Of a stretch of 64,000 nt of DNA, positions 30,525 through 38,202 are shown in pieces. The notes beneath the pieces were generated by a model that did not search any database, was not told where the DNA came from, and saw only the letters and a list, made by a program, of their open reading frames with translations. Position 1 is the first letter of the stretch. Every line of letters begins with the position of its first letter. Made by a program: the position numbers and the translations under genes. Source of the DNA: Micromonospora chersina (GTDB lineage Bacteria; Actinomycetota; Actinomycetes; Mycobacteriales; Micromonosporaceae). The stretch lies in assembly GCF_900091475.1 (NCBI RefSeq), contig NZ_FMIB01000002.1, positions 3,410,001 through 3,474,000 on the forward strand. Direction: 5' to 3'.

Positions 30525-31937
30525 TCAGAGCGGAATGTCCTCCAACAGATCGGTGACCATGGCGGCGATGGGAGATCGCTCCGAACGGCTGAGGGTGACG
30601 TGCGCGAAGAGGTGATGGCCCTTCAGCGCCTCGATCACCGCGGTCACCCCGTCATGCCGCCCGACCCGGAGGTTGTCCCGCTGCGCCACGTCGTGGGTGA
30701 GCACCACCCGCGAGCCCTGACCGATCCGGGACAGCACGGTGAGCAGGACACCGCGCTCCAGCGACTGCGCCTCGTCGACGATGACGAAGGCGTCGTGCAG
30801 GCTCCGGCCGCGGATGTGGGTCAGCGGCAGGACCTCCAGCAGGCCCCGCGAGGTGACCTCCTCCAGCACGTTCTCGTGCACCACCGAGCCGAGGGTGTCG
30901 AAGACGGCCTGGGCCCAGGGCGACATCTTCTCCGACTCCGAGCCGGGCAGGTAGCCCAGCTCCTGGCCGCCGACCGCGTACAACGGGCGGAACACGACGA
31001 CCTTCTTGTGCCGGCGGCGCTCCATCACCGCCTCCAGGCCGGCGCAGAGCGCCAGCGCCGACTTGCCCGTGCCGGCCCGGCCGCCGAGCGAGACGATGCC
31101 TATCGACTCGTCCAGCAGCAGGTCGAGCGCGACCCGCTGCTCCGCCGAGCGGCCGTGCACGCCGAACGCCTCCCGGTCGCCACGGACCAGCCGGACCGTC
31201 TTGTCCGGCAGCACCCGGCCGAGCGCCGAGCCCCGCCCGGAGTGCAGCACCAGGCCGGTGTGGCAGGGCAGGCCGGCGGCGGCGTCGAGGTCCAACGTCT
31301 CCCCCGCGTACAGCCGGCCGATCTCCTCCTCGGCCAGCTCCAGCTCGGCCATCCCGGTCCAGGTGGGATCGCTGGCCTGACCGTGCCGGTACTCGTCGGC
31401 GCGCAGGCCGACCGAGGCCGCCTTCACCCGCAGCGGCATGTCCTTGCTGACCAGGGTGACCTCGCGCCCCTCGGCGGCGAGGTTGAGCGCCACGGAGAGG
31501 ATCCGGGCGTCGTTCGACTCGTTCCGGAACCCGGGCGGCAGCACCCCGTCGTCGGTGTGGTTCAGCTCCACCCGGAGGGTGCCGCCCTGGTCGTTGGCGG
31601 GCACCGGCCGGTCCAGCCGGCCGTGCCGCACCCGCAGCTCGTCCAGCATGCGCAGCGACTGCCGGGCGAACCAGCCCAGCTCGGGGTGGTGGCGCTTGCC
31701 CTCCAGCTCGGAGATCACCACCAGCGGCAGCACCACCTCGTGCTCCGCGAAGCGGTGGAACGCCGCGGGGTCGGACAGGAGGACCGAGGTGTCCAGGACG
31801 AAGGCCTGGCCGGCTGGTCGGGGCTCCTCGGCGCCGGCGGACGCGGCGGCGGTACGGCGACCGCGGGTGCTCCGGCGGGTGGTGGCGGTCGAGGCCGGGG
31901 TCTGGTCGGCACCGGCGGGGGTACGGCGAGTGGTCAC
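30525..31937 (-). CDS. phoH2: PhoH2: PIN-domain ribonuclease fused to PhoH ATPase
   Basis: 470 residues. PIN domain about 45-170 with acidic residues Asp49 (VLDTS), Glu77 (ISELEG), Asp143 (NDARI) and Asp166 (SKDMPL); PhoH-like ATPase from about 260 with Walker [10 protein letters not shown] at 285-293 and Walker B VIVDEAQ around Asp388. Mycobacterial PhoH2 proteins unwind and cleave RNA. The first 40 residues are a disordered Thr/Arg/Ala tail. In mycobacteria phoH2 (Rv1095) lies close to glpX, as here. GTG 31937. Confidence 0.95.
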   Translation of the reverse strand: MTTRRTPAGADQTPASTATTRRSTRGRRTAAASAGAEEPRPAGQAFVLDTSVLLSDPAAFHRFAEHEVVLPLVVISELEGKRHHPELGWFARQSLRMLDELRVRHGRLDRPVPANDQGGTLRVELNHTDDGVLPPGFRNESNDARILSVALNLAAEGREVTLVSKDMPLRVKAASVGLRADEYRHGQASDPTWTGMAELELAEEEIGRLYAGETLDLDAAAGLPCHTGLVLHSGRGSALGRVLPDKTVRLVRGDREAFGVHGRSAEQRVALDLLLDESIGIVSLGGRAGTGKSALALCAGLEAVMERRRHKKVVVFRPLYAVGGQELGYLPGSESEKMSPWAQAVFDTLGSVVHENVLEEVTSRGLLEVLPLTHIRGRSLHDAFVIVDEAQSLERGVLLTVLSRIGQGSRVVLTHDVAQRDNLRVGRHDGVTAVIEALKGHHLFAHVTLSRSERSPIAAMVTDLLEDIPL

Positions 31938-32162
31938 AGGCCTGCTCCGCGGATGGGCACCCGGCCACCCGAGTTCCGCCTCGTCCGGTGCCCGGTGGAC
32001 ACGGGGTCGGATGCGGGCCCCGTGCGCGAGGTCGCAGGTCCGGGCTGTCCGGCTGGCCCGGGAAAGCCCCGTGCCATGCCTAGACGCTAATCGCCGCGGG
32101 CCCGGTCGGCTAGTGGTGCGAGTGGATCACTCCTGGAGGGGAGATGAACGCTGCGCGGCGGA

Positions 32163-32201
32163 CCGGCCGGGATGCATGCCCCCTGCGCGCATCCCGGCCG
32201 G
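32163..32201. terminator. Hairpin ccggccgggatgc / gcatcccggccgg
   Basis: 13-bp perfect stem with a 13-nt loop; outer member of a tandem hairpin pair downstream of the 32281 gene. Confidence 0.6.
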
Positions 32202-32202
32202 C

Positions 32203-32234
32203 GGAGCCGTCGTCACCGGTCTGACGACGGCTCC
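32203..32234 (-). terminator. Hairpin ggagccgtcgtca / tgacgacggctcc
   Basis: 13-bp perfect stem, 6-nt loop, 46 nt downstream of the stop of the 32281 gene; probable terminator of that operon. Confidence 0.7.
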
Positions 32235-32280
32235 GACGGTGCGCGTCCGCCGCGGACGGCACACCGTGCTCTGGCGGACC

Positions 32281-32709
32281 TCAGCCCTGCCGCCGCACCA
32301 GGGTCCCGGTCCGCGGTCCACCGCCGGCCGCGCCGAACGAGGAGCCGGTGTACGTGGTGCCCTGCCGGGTGGCCAGCCCACCGAACTGGGCGGTCGCGGT
32401 GGCCCGCAGGGCCGGGCCGGACGCGGCCCGGGCGGTGACCGCGGCGGGGACGGCCGTGCCGGCGAACGGCGCGGTGCGCCCGGCCGGGGTGGTCACCACG
32501 CTCGGGGCGGGGCCGGCGAGCGCCGAGGCGATCGCGGCCTGGGCGTCCCGGCGGCGGCGGTTCCAGGCGCCCCGGTCGCCGTCGAAGTAGCCCTGGCGGT
32601 AGCCGAACCGGTAGCCGATGCGGTAGCTGAGCTGGCCGTGCAGTCGGCCTGCCGCGTAGCAGGTCGAGCCGAGCACGAGGACCAGGACGACGGCCAGAAA
32701 GGGGCTCAT
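32281..32709 (-). CDS. Small membrane-anchored protein, unknown
   Basis: 142 residues. One N-terminal span (MSPFLAVVLVLVLGSTCYAAG), then a Tyr/Arg/Gly segment (SYRIGYRFGYRQGYFDGDRGAW) and a Thr/Ala/Gly-rich disordered tail. No known domain. ATG 32709 overlaps the stop of the upstream gene (ATGA), so the two are translationally coupled and likely act together. Confidence 0.7.
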   Translation of the reverse strand: MSPFLAVVLVLVLGSTCYAAGRLHGQLSYRIGYRFGYRQGYFDGDRGAWNRRRRDAQAAIASALAGPAPSVVTTPAGRTAPFAGTAVPAAVTARAASGPALRATATAQFGGLATRQGTTYTGSSFGAAGGGPRTGTLVRRQG

Positions 32710-33047
32710 CGCTCGTCCGCCCCGGGCAGGGGGTCGACGACCAGCAGCCGCTCCAGGTCGGCGGTGCTGACCTCCTCGACCAGTTCGACGCTGATCCGGC
32801 AGCCGTCGACGATCACCTCGGCCACCGAGGCCCGCCGGATCTCGCCGCCCGCGTCGTAGACCCGGACGCTCAGCTCGGGACAGCCGAGGTGGGTCCGCCA
32901 GGCGTCCCACTCGTCGCGGTCGCCGACGCTGAGGGAGAGGTAGCGGCAGCCCCGGGCGAGGTAGAGCCGCCACGGCGCGCTCAGCCCGGCGGTCACCCCG
33001 TCCGCGATCAGGCCGAACGCCTGCGCACGGGTCGCGAGCTCGGTCAC
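32706..33047 (-). CDS. Small cytoplasmic protein, unknown
   Basis: 113 residues, mixed alpha/beta composition with a repeated Cys-poor core (WRLYLARGCRYLSLSVGDRDEW, AEVIVDGCRISVELVEEV). No signal or membrane span and no family recognised. GTG 33047 has a purine-rich GAGGGGGG site upstream. First gene of a two-gene operon divergent from an XRE-type regulator; the gap holds repeated CGTGACA motifs, suggesting control by that regulator. Confidence 0.72.
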   Translation of the reverse strand: MTELATRAQAFGLIADGVTAGLSAPWRLYLARGCRYLSLSVGDRDEWDAWRTHLGCPELSVRVYDAGGEIRRASVAEVIVDGCRISVELVEEVSTADLERLLVVDPLPGADER

Positions 33048-33092
33048 GAGACCCCCTCGACACCCGCGGAGTGACGCATGTGAGCACTCGTC

Positions 33093-33137
33093 GTCTCATG
33101 CACGTGACACACCGTAAGTTGTCTCATGAGCGTGACA
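33093..33137. promoter_or_regulatory. Direct repeats GTCTCATGNNCGTGACA (x2)
   Basis: 17-bp direct repeats at 33093-33109 and 33121-33137, start-to-start 28 bp, identical except for two central bases. Further GTGAC(A) cores occur at 33071, near 33192 and near 33256. Candidate operator array of the divergent XRE regulator. Confidence 0.6.
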
Positions 33138-33299
33138 GTATCAGCTTTTCGTCTGTTTACCGCCGTACTGGCGTCCATCTATTCTGCCCGGGTGACACCC
33201 CTCAGGAACAGCGTTGGATCGTTTACCGAGAATCGTGGATCACCGTCACGTAGGCGTGACAGCAGCGTGCCGGGCCGCGCCACCGAGACCGACTGGTCG

Positions 33300-33305
33300 T
33301 ACCGT
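33300..33305 (+). promoter_or_regulatory. -10 box TACCGT for the XRE gene
   Basis: Ends 6 nt before GTG 33312; argues for a leaderless mRNA starting there rather than at the ATG 33126 far upstream. Confidence 0.6.
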
Positions 33306-33311
33306 CACGGG

Positions 33312-33743
33312 GTGACCGACGCACGGAAGATCGCCTTCGCCACCTTCGTCCGCCGCGCACTGGAGGACGCGCGCGCCATGCGGGCCTGGAGCGGCACCGA
33401 GGTCTCCCGGCGTACCGGCGTCTCCCGCCAGACCATCAACCGGTGGGTACGCGGCGACTGGGCCAGCGACCCCGAGGCCGAGCGGGTGGTCGCCTTCTGC
33501 GAGGGGCTGGGGCTCAACCCGGCGGCCGCGTTCGCCGCCCTCGGCTGGGACCGGGCCGCCACCCCCCGCGCCACCCCGACCCCACCGCCGATGGACCCGG
33601 ACGTCGAGGCGCTGCTGCGCCGGCTGGTCGACCCGAACGTCTCCGACGCGGAGAAGTTCCACATCCGGGAAACCATTCGCTACCTCGCTTACCGCCCGAC
33701 GCTCCCGGCCGATTCCGGAAAACGAGGAAGACAGGCCGGATAG
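33312..33743 (+). CDS. XRE-like helix-turn-helix regulator
   Basis: 143 residues. HTH in residues about 25-47: AWSGTEVSRRTGVSRQTINRWVRGDW, followed by AERVVAFCEGLGLNPAAAFAALGW, a short Pro/Thr linker and a C-terminal helical part (PDVEALLRRLVDPNVSDAEKFHIRETI). The frame is open upstream to 33126, but the extra 62 residues are low quality and cover the repeat array; GTG 33312 with its -10 box is better. Probably regulates itself and the 33047-32281 operon. Confidence 0.85.
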   Translation: MTDARKIAFATFVRRALEDARAMRAWSGTEVSRRTGVSRQTINRWVRGDWASDPEAERVVAFCEGLGLNPAAAFAALGWDRAATPRATPTPPPMDPDVEALLRRLVDPNVSDAEKFHIRETIRYLAYRPTLPADSGKRGRQAG

Positions 33744-33922
33744 ACGACACGCCAGTTAGTTCCGCAAATGGCGAAAGAACGGCCAGACAGATTGGATCGA
33801 TCCCCTCCGGGTCCGGATCGGACCGGCTAGCGTGCCTGTTTGTACTGCTCGGGGCTCGTCGTCGGCGGGGGGACGGGACAAAGCCGAACTCAGCCCTGCG
33901 GGACAGAAGGAGGGGTCTGTCC

Positions 33923-34276
33923 ATGACCCTGAAATGGTTGGCAGTCGTGGTCGCGGTGGTGTCGGTGACATCGTGCGTGACCGGCAACGTGGTGGTCGGC
34001 GTTCTGGACGGCGGGCAGCTTCCCCTGGTCGTCAACCTCTTCGCCCTCATCACGGCCGGCACCGCGGTGGTCCTCGCCGTCGTCGCCGAGCTTCACGACC
34101 GGCTCAACGACCGGGTCAGCGCGCTCACCGAGTTCCTGGTGGCGCGGCTCAACGAGATCGAGGCGCACACCGGCGACCGGAACACCGGCTTCGTGGAGGG
34201 CTACCTGCTGAGCCACGGGCAGGAAGCGGCCGTGGTGCCGTTCGGCCGTCGGGGACGGGGAGCCGCCGAACGCTGA
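33923..34276 (+). CDS. Small two-span membrane protein
   Basis: 117 residues. Two membrane spans (about 4-24 and 34-56) then a charged helical tail (ELHDRLNDRVSALTEFLVARLNEIEAHTGDRN) likely cytoplasmic and possibly coiled coil. ATG 33923 follows aaggagggg. No family recognised. 180 bp after the XRE gene, same strand; whether regulated by it is unclear. Confidence 0.72.
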   Translation: MTLKWLAVVVAVVSVTSCVTGNVVVGVLDGGQLPLVVNLFALITAGTAVVLAVVAELHDRLNDRVSALTEFLVARLNEIEAHTGDRNTGFVEGYLLSHGQEAAVVPFGRRGRGAAER

Positions 34277-34333
34277 CCTTCCGCGTCGTCCCGACGTCAC
34301 ATCTCGGCCACGAATACGCCGCCGTGCCCGGGG

Positions 34334-34339
34334 TACGCT
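34334..34339 (+). promoter_or_regulatory. -10 box TACGCT of otsB
   Basis: Ends 7 nt before GTG 34347; leaderless arrangement. Confidence 0.55.
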
Positions 34340-34346
34340 GTCGCGC

Positions 34347-35171
34347 GTGCCGCCGTTGAATCTGGGCAACCAGCAGCCGAAGACCCCGTTGGACGCCGAG
34401 CACGCGTGGCGTGCCACCGCCGCCCGCGCGGCCGACGTGGTGCTCTTCTTCGACTTCGACGGCACCCTCGCGCCGGTCGACGACGACCCGACCGCGGTCC
34501 AGCCCGCGCCCAAGGTGCTCGCCGCGCTGGAGGCGCTCGCCCCGCGGGTACGCCGGATCGCCATCGTCTCCGCCCGCCCGGTGGAGTTCCTCCGCGACCA
34601 CCTCGGCGGCCTCGCCGGCATCGACCTCTACGGCCTCTACGGCCTGGAGCACAGCCACTCCGGCGGCGAGACCGTCACCGAGCCGGCCGCCCTGCCCTGG
34701 GTGCCCACCATGGCCGAGCTGGCCGAGCAGGCCCGCGCCGAGCTGCCGCCCGGCGCCCTCGTGGAGTTCAAGCGGCTGTCCGTGGCGCTGCACTGGCGCA
34801 CCGCGCCGCAGCTCGGCGACCTCGTGCAGGAGTGGGGCCGCGCCCGGGCCGAGCGGCTGGGCCTGCGCTGCCAGGCCGGGCGCATGGTGCTGGAGCTGAA
34901 GCCCCCGGTCGACCGGGACAAGGGCATGGTCATCGGCGAGGCGGTCCGCGACGCCGGCGGCGCCTGGTACTTCGGCGACGACGTCTCCGACATCAAGGCG
35001 TTCGCGGCGCTGCGCGCCCGGGCCGCCACCGACCCGCAGTTCCTCGGCGTGTGCGTCGCCGTGGCGAACCCGGAGACCGGCCACGAGGTGGCCGACGCGG
35101 CCGACCTGACGCTGGACTCCCCCGCCGCCCTCGGTGACTTCCTCACCGAGGCGCTGCCCCACCTGACCTGA
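34347..35171 (+). CDS. otsB: Trehalose-6-phosphate phosphatase
   Basis: 274 residues. HAD-superfamily phosphatase: catalytic Asp36 and Asp38 in FFDFDGT, VSARP in motif II, and WYFGDDVSDIKAF as the C-terminal metal motif. Dephosphorylates trehalose-6-phosphate from OtsA to trehalose, a stress protectant. No otsA in the window. Convergent with the prenyltransferase gene, 20 bp between stops with a short C/G-rich hairpin. Confidence 0.93.
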   Translation: MPPLNLGNQQPKTPLDAEHAWRATAARAADVVLFFDFDGTLAPVDDDPTAVQPAPKVLAALEALAPRVRRIAIVSARPVEFLRDHLGGLAGIDLYGLYGLEHSHSGGETVTEPAALPWVPTMAELAEQARAELPPGALVEFKRLSVALHWRTAPQLGDLVQEWGRARAERLGLRCQAGRMVLELKPPVDRDKGMVIGEAVRDAGGAWYFGDDVSDIKAFAALRARAATDPQFLGVCVAVANPETGHEVADAADLTLDSPAALGDFLTEALPHLT

Positions 35172-35191
35172 TCCCCCCTGCGGGGGCGGGG

Positions 35192-35962
35192 TCACGCGCC
35201 GAAGCGGCGTTGGCGGGTGGCGTAGGAGCGGAGGGCGCGGAGGAAGTCGACCCGGCGGAAGTCGGGCCAGTTGAGTTCGCAGAAGTAGAACTCCGAGTGG
35301 GCGCTCTGCCAGAGCATGAAGCCGGAGAGGCGCTGCTCACCGCTGGTCCGGATGATCAGATCCGGGTCGGGCAGGCCCTTGGTGTAGAGGTGCTCGGAGA
35401 TGTGGTCGACGTCGATCGAGTTGGCCAGCTCCTCGACGGTCCCGCCGGTGGCGGCGTGCTCCAGCAGCAGCGAGCGGACCGCGTCGGCGATCTCGCGCCG
35501 GCCGCCGTACCCCACGGCGATGTTGACCTGAGCCCCGCCGTCGCGCTGCCGCGTGCGCTCCTCGGCCGCCTTGAGCGCGGCGGCGTGGTGCGCGGGCAGC
35601 ACGTCGAGGGCGCCGACCATCCGCAGCCGCCAGGGGTTGCCGTCCTCGGCCAGCTCGGTGGTGAGGTCCTCGATGATCTGGAGCAGCGGGTCCAGCTCGG
35701 CGGCCGGCCGGGAGAGGTTGTCGGTGGAGAGCAACCAGAGCGTGACGTGCCCGACACCGGCGGCGTCGCACCAGCGCAGCAGCTCCTTGATCCGCTCGGC
35801 GCCCATCCGGTGACCGTCGTTCGGGTCGACGAAGCCCATCTCCCGGGCCCATCTGCGGTTGCCGTCGCACATCACGCCGACGTGCCGGGGCACCGGCTTG
35901 CCCGCGAGCTTCGCCGTGAGCCGGCGCTCGTACACGGAGTAGAGAAGTTTCCGCAGAGTCAT
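35192..35962 (-). CDS. uppS: Short-chain cis-prenyltransferase ((Z)-farnesyl diphosphate synthase type)
   Basis: 256 residues. UPP synthase family: GVMCDGNRRWAREMG, LWLLSTDNLSRP, AVGYGGRREIADA, DPDLIIRTSGEQRLSGFMLWQSAHSEFYF. The CDGNRRWA motif instead of MDGNGRWA is that of mycobacterial Rv1086, which makes (Z,E)-farnesyl diphosphate for longer polyprenols, and Rv1086 lies beyond phoH2 and glpX as here. So short-chain product is inferred. ATG 35962. The geranylgeranyl-reductase-like gene ends 31 bp upstream on the same strand, so the two probably form an operon. Confidence 0.92.
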   Translation of the reverse strand: MTLRKLLYSVYERRLTAKLAGKPVPRHVGVMCDGNRRWAREMGFVDPNDGHRMGAERIKELLRWCDAAGVGHVTLWLLSTDNLSRPAAELDPLLQIIEDLTTELAEDGNPWRLRMVGALDVLPAHHAAALKAAEERTRQRDGGAQVNIAVGYGGRREIADAVRSLLLEHAATGGTVEELANSIDVDHISEHLYTKGLPDPDLIIRTSGEQRLSGFMLWQSAHSEFYFCELNWPDFRRVDFLRALRSYATRQRRFGA

Positions 35963-35993
35963 CACCTTGCAGGGTAGCGACCCGCGCGAGAGA

Positions 35994-37139
35994 TCAGTGT
36001 CTCGGTGGCGCAACGCGCCCCGCGAGGCCGAAGCCGATCATTCCCAGGGTGCGGGCGTCGAGACGTCCGTCACCCAGTCCCAGCTCCACCACGGTCCGGT
36101 AGACCCGCTCGTCACGACGGGCGGCACGCACCGCCGCGTCGACCACCCACCGGCGCCGGGCCAGCCAGGCCGCCACCGAGCTGTGCCGCAGGTGGGTGCC
36201 GAGCCGGCGGCGCAGCGCGTCGGCGTACCGGCTGGCCGCCCGGTCGGGGGCGCCGGCCGCGGCCGCGCCGGCCAGCGCCCCGGAGCGCAGCGCGTAGAAG
36301 ATGCCCTCGCCGGTGAACGGATTGATCAGCGAGAGCGCGTCGCCGGCCAGCACCACCCGGCCCCGCCCCGGCGCCGGGCGGTGGGTGGAGAGCGGCAGGT
36401 GGTGGGCGCGCAAATCGGTCACCGCCGCCGGATCGGTGCCGGGGAGCAGGGCGGCCAGCCGGTCCAGCAGGTGCGCGCGGGTCAGCGGTTCGCCGCGCAG
36501 CACCTCCCCGTACCCGACGTTCGCCCGGCCGTCACCGATCGGGAAGGACCAGGCGTACGCCGGCCAGCGCGGCGAGGAGGTGACGATGACCTGCTCGGGC
36601 GGGCCCGGGAGGGCCGGGGCGTAGCCGCGGATGGCGAGGGCGAGGTGCCGGTCCGGGTTCACCGGGTGGCCGAGCGCCCGGCGCAGCACCGAGCCGGCCC
36701 CGTCCGCCCCGACCACCGCGCGGGCGGCCAGTTCCCCGTCGACCACCACCCGGTCGTCGCGCACCTCCACCGCGCGTACGGTGTGCCGGCGCAGTTCCGC
36801 CCCGGCCGCGGTCGCCGCCGCCACCAGCCGCGCGTCGAACACCCGCCGGGGCACCGTGTACGCCGGCCGGGGCAGCGCGCGGGCCACCGTGCCGCCACCG
36901 GGGCCGACCAGGCGCAGCGCGGGCAGCGGGGCGTACCCGTCGACCGCCCCGGTCACGCCCAGCTCGGCGAGGACGTCCAGGGCGTGCGCGGCGATGCCGT
37001 CCCCACACGCCTTGTCCCGGGGAAAGTCGTACCGGTCGAGCAGCAACACCCGCGCCGCCCCCGCCCGCCGCGCGCCAAGAGCGGCGGCCGCCCCCGCAGG
37101 CCCGGCCCCAACCACGACCACGTCCCACAACTCCCCCAC
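35994..37139 (-). CDS. Geranylgeranyl reductase family FAD-dependent oxidoreductase
   Basis: 381 residues. FAD-binding VVVGAGPAGAAAALGARRAG, the PRDKACGDGI motif (Cys in KxCGDG) diagnostic of the GGR family, GADGAGSVLRRALG, and GDALSLINPFTGEGI. These enzymes saturate double bonds of prenyl chains (quinones, polyprenols, archaeal lipids). Because a short cis-prenyltransferase follows in the same direction, reduction of a polyprenol or menaquinone side chain is a reasonable but unproven role. GTG 37139. Confidence 0.9.
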   Translation of the reverse strand: MGELWDVVVVGAGPAGAAAALGARRAGAARVLLLDRYDFPRDKACGDGIAAHALDVLAELGVTGAVDGYAPLPALRLVGPGGGTVARALPRPAYTVPRRVFDARLVAAATAAGAELRRHTVRAVEVRDDRVVVDGELAARAVVGADGAGSVLRRALGHPVNPDRHLALAIRGYAPALPGPPEQVIVTSSPRWPAYAWSFPIGDGRANVGYGEVLRGEPLTRAHLLDRLAALLPGTDPAAVTDLRAHHLPLSTHRPAPGRGRVVLAGDALSLINPFTGEGIFYALRSGALAGAAAAGAPDRAASRYADALRRRLGTHLRHSSVAAWLARRRWVVDAAVRAARRDERVYRTVVELGLGDGRLDARTLGMIGFGLAGRVAPPRH

Positions 37140-37195
37140 CCGACCATCCTCCCCGCGCTACCCCACCCTCCCCGCACGCCGCGCCCGCCCCACCC

Positions 37196-37257
37196 CGTCG
37201 ATCATGAAGTTGACGGCAGCGAAGGAGATCAACACCGCCGCCAACCTCATGATCACC
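37196..37257. repeat. Palindromic intergenic element, type B, copy 2
   Basis: Same left end cgtcgatcatg as the element at 19573-19635, same ggagatc core and caacc-catgatc right arm; about 62 nt and roughly three-quarters identical. Lies between the promoter side of the GGR gene and the 3' end of the membrane-protein gene. Confidence 0.75.
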
Positions 37258-37284
37258 GGGGTGGGCGGGATGCGAACTTCTTGA

Positions 37285-38163
37285 TCAACGCGCCGAGGAC
37301 GGGGAGGGATGCGGGGTGGGGGTGGGGGGTCGGGTGCGGTTCAGGGAGTAGAGGGTCAGGAGGGCTGCTGTTACCAGGGGGGCGCCGTCTCGGATCAGGC
37401 CGTCTACGCCCAGGAGCCACCAGCACAGGGGGAGGTCCACCGCGAGGGTGGCCAGGGTGATGGCGACCAGGAGCTTGCGGGCCCAGGGGCGGTCGCGCAT
37501 CAGGAAGGCCGTGCAGAAGAGCACCGCGTAGCTGACCGCGATGCCGGCGGCGAACCAGAACAGCACGGCCGGCACGGCGCTGATCCGCCCGTCCAGGATG
37601 GAGCCGGTCGCGATCAGGGCCGGGACCAGCATGAGCGGGCTGTAGGTAAAGGCGGCGACCCGGGCCGTGAGCAGCCAGCCGGTGACCGGCGGGCGCTTCG
37701 GGACGACCTCCCGCCAGGAGATCACCCCGCCCTCGACGACCAGGCCCTTGCGGTGCCGGACCAGGTGCCCGCTCACCGCGTCGGAGCGGTAGAGCAGCGC
37801 CACCACCGCGACGCAGAGCGCGGTGAGCACGCCGAAGCCGAGCAGGCCGGGCAGCGGCGGCACCCCCGCCCGGGGTACGACAAGCCGCCCGACCGCGAAG
37901 ACCGTGGTCACCGAGAGGATCAGCCCGAACGGCTTCGCCACGGCCCGGCCCCGCTTGACGTGGCCGATCAGCACGAGGAAACCCAGCGAGCGCAGCATCG
38001 CCCAACCGGTGCGGACAGCGAGCCCGAACTCCTGCTCGGGGGCGTACCAGTAGTTGAGCAACTCGACCACGACGGTGGCCGCCGCCGTCACGGCGAGCAG
38101 GGTGGTCAGCGCCCGGACGGCGGACGGCCGCCGGACCTCGACAGGTTCGGCGGCCGTCCTCAT
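37285..38163 (-). CDS. Polytopic membrane protein, unknown
   Basis: 292 residues with about seven or eight hydrophobic spans; conserved-looking loops ELLNYWYAPEQEFG, RHRKGLVVEGGVISWREVVPKRP and MRDRPWARKL. No family assigned. ATG 38163. Its stop is in the Pro/Thr-rich C-terminal tail. 39 bp downstream of pckG on the same strand, so cotranscription with pckG is possible. Confidence 0.75.
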   Translation of the reverse strand: MRTAAEPVEVRRPSAVRALTTLLAVTAAATVVVELLNYWYAPEQEFGLAVRTGWAMLRSLGFLVLIGHVKRGRAVAKPFGLILSVTTVFAVGRLVVPRAGVPPLPGLLGFGVLTALCVAVVALLYRSDAVSGHLVRHRKGLVVEGGVISWREVVPKRPPVTGWLLTARVAAFTYSPLMLVPALIATGSILDGRISAVPAVLFWFAAGIAVSYAVLFCTAFLMRDRPWARKLLVAITLATLAVDLPLCWWLLGVDGLIRDGAPLVTAALLTLYSLNRTRPPTPTPHPSPSSAR

Positions 38164-38202
38164 GGCATCCGGTGTTGCCCGGTGCGGGCTTCCGTCACAC
38201 CT

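Larger units (their letters stand above)
31938..32280. other. Gene-free stretch between phoH2 and a small operon
   Basis: 343 bp. It holds the phoH2 promoter side (no clear -35/-10 identified), a short palindrome gagtg-gat-cactc near 32120, and two consecutive hairpins at 32163-32234. I find no credible reading frame. Confidence 0.6.

Noticed and set aside
33126..33311. N-terminal extension of the XRE regulator from ATG 33126
   Set aside because: Would translate the operator repeats, lacks family similarity, and a -10 box sits 6 nt before GTG 33312.
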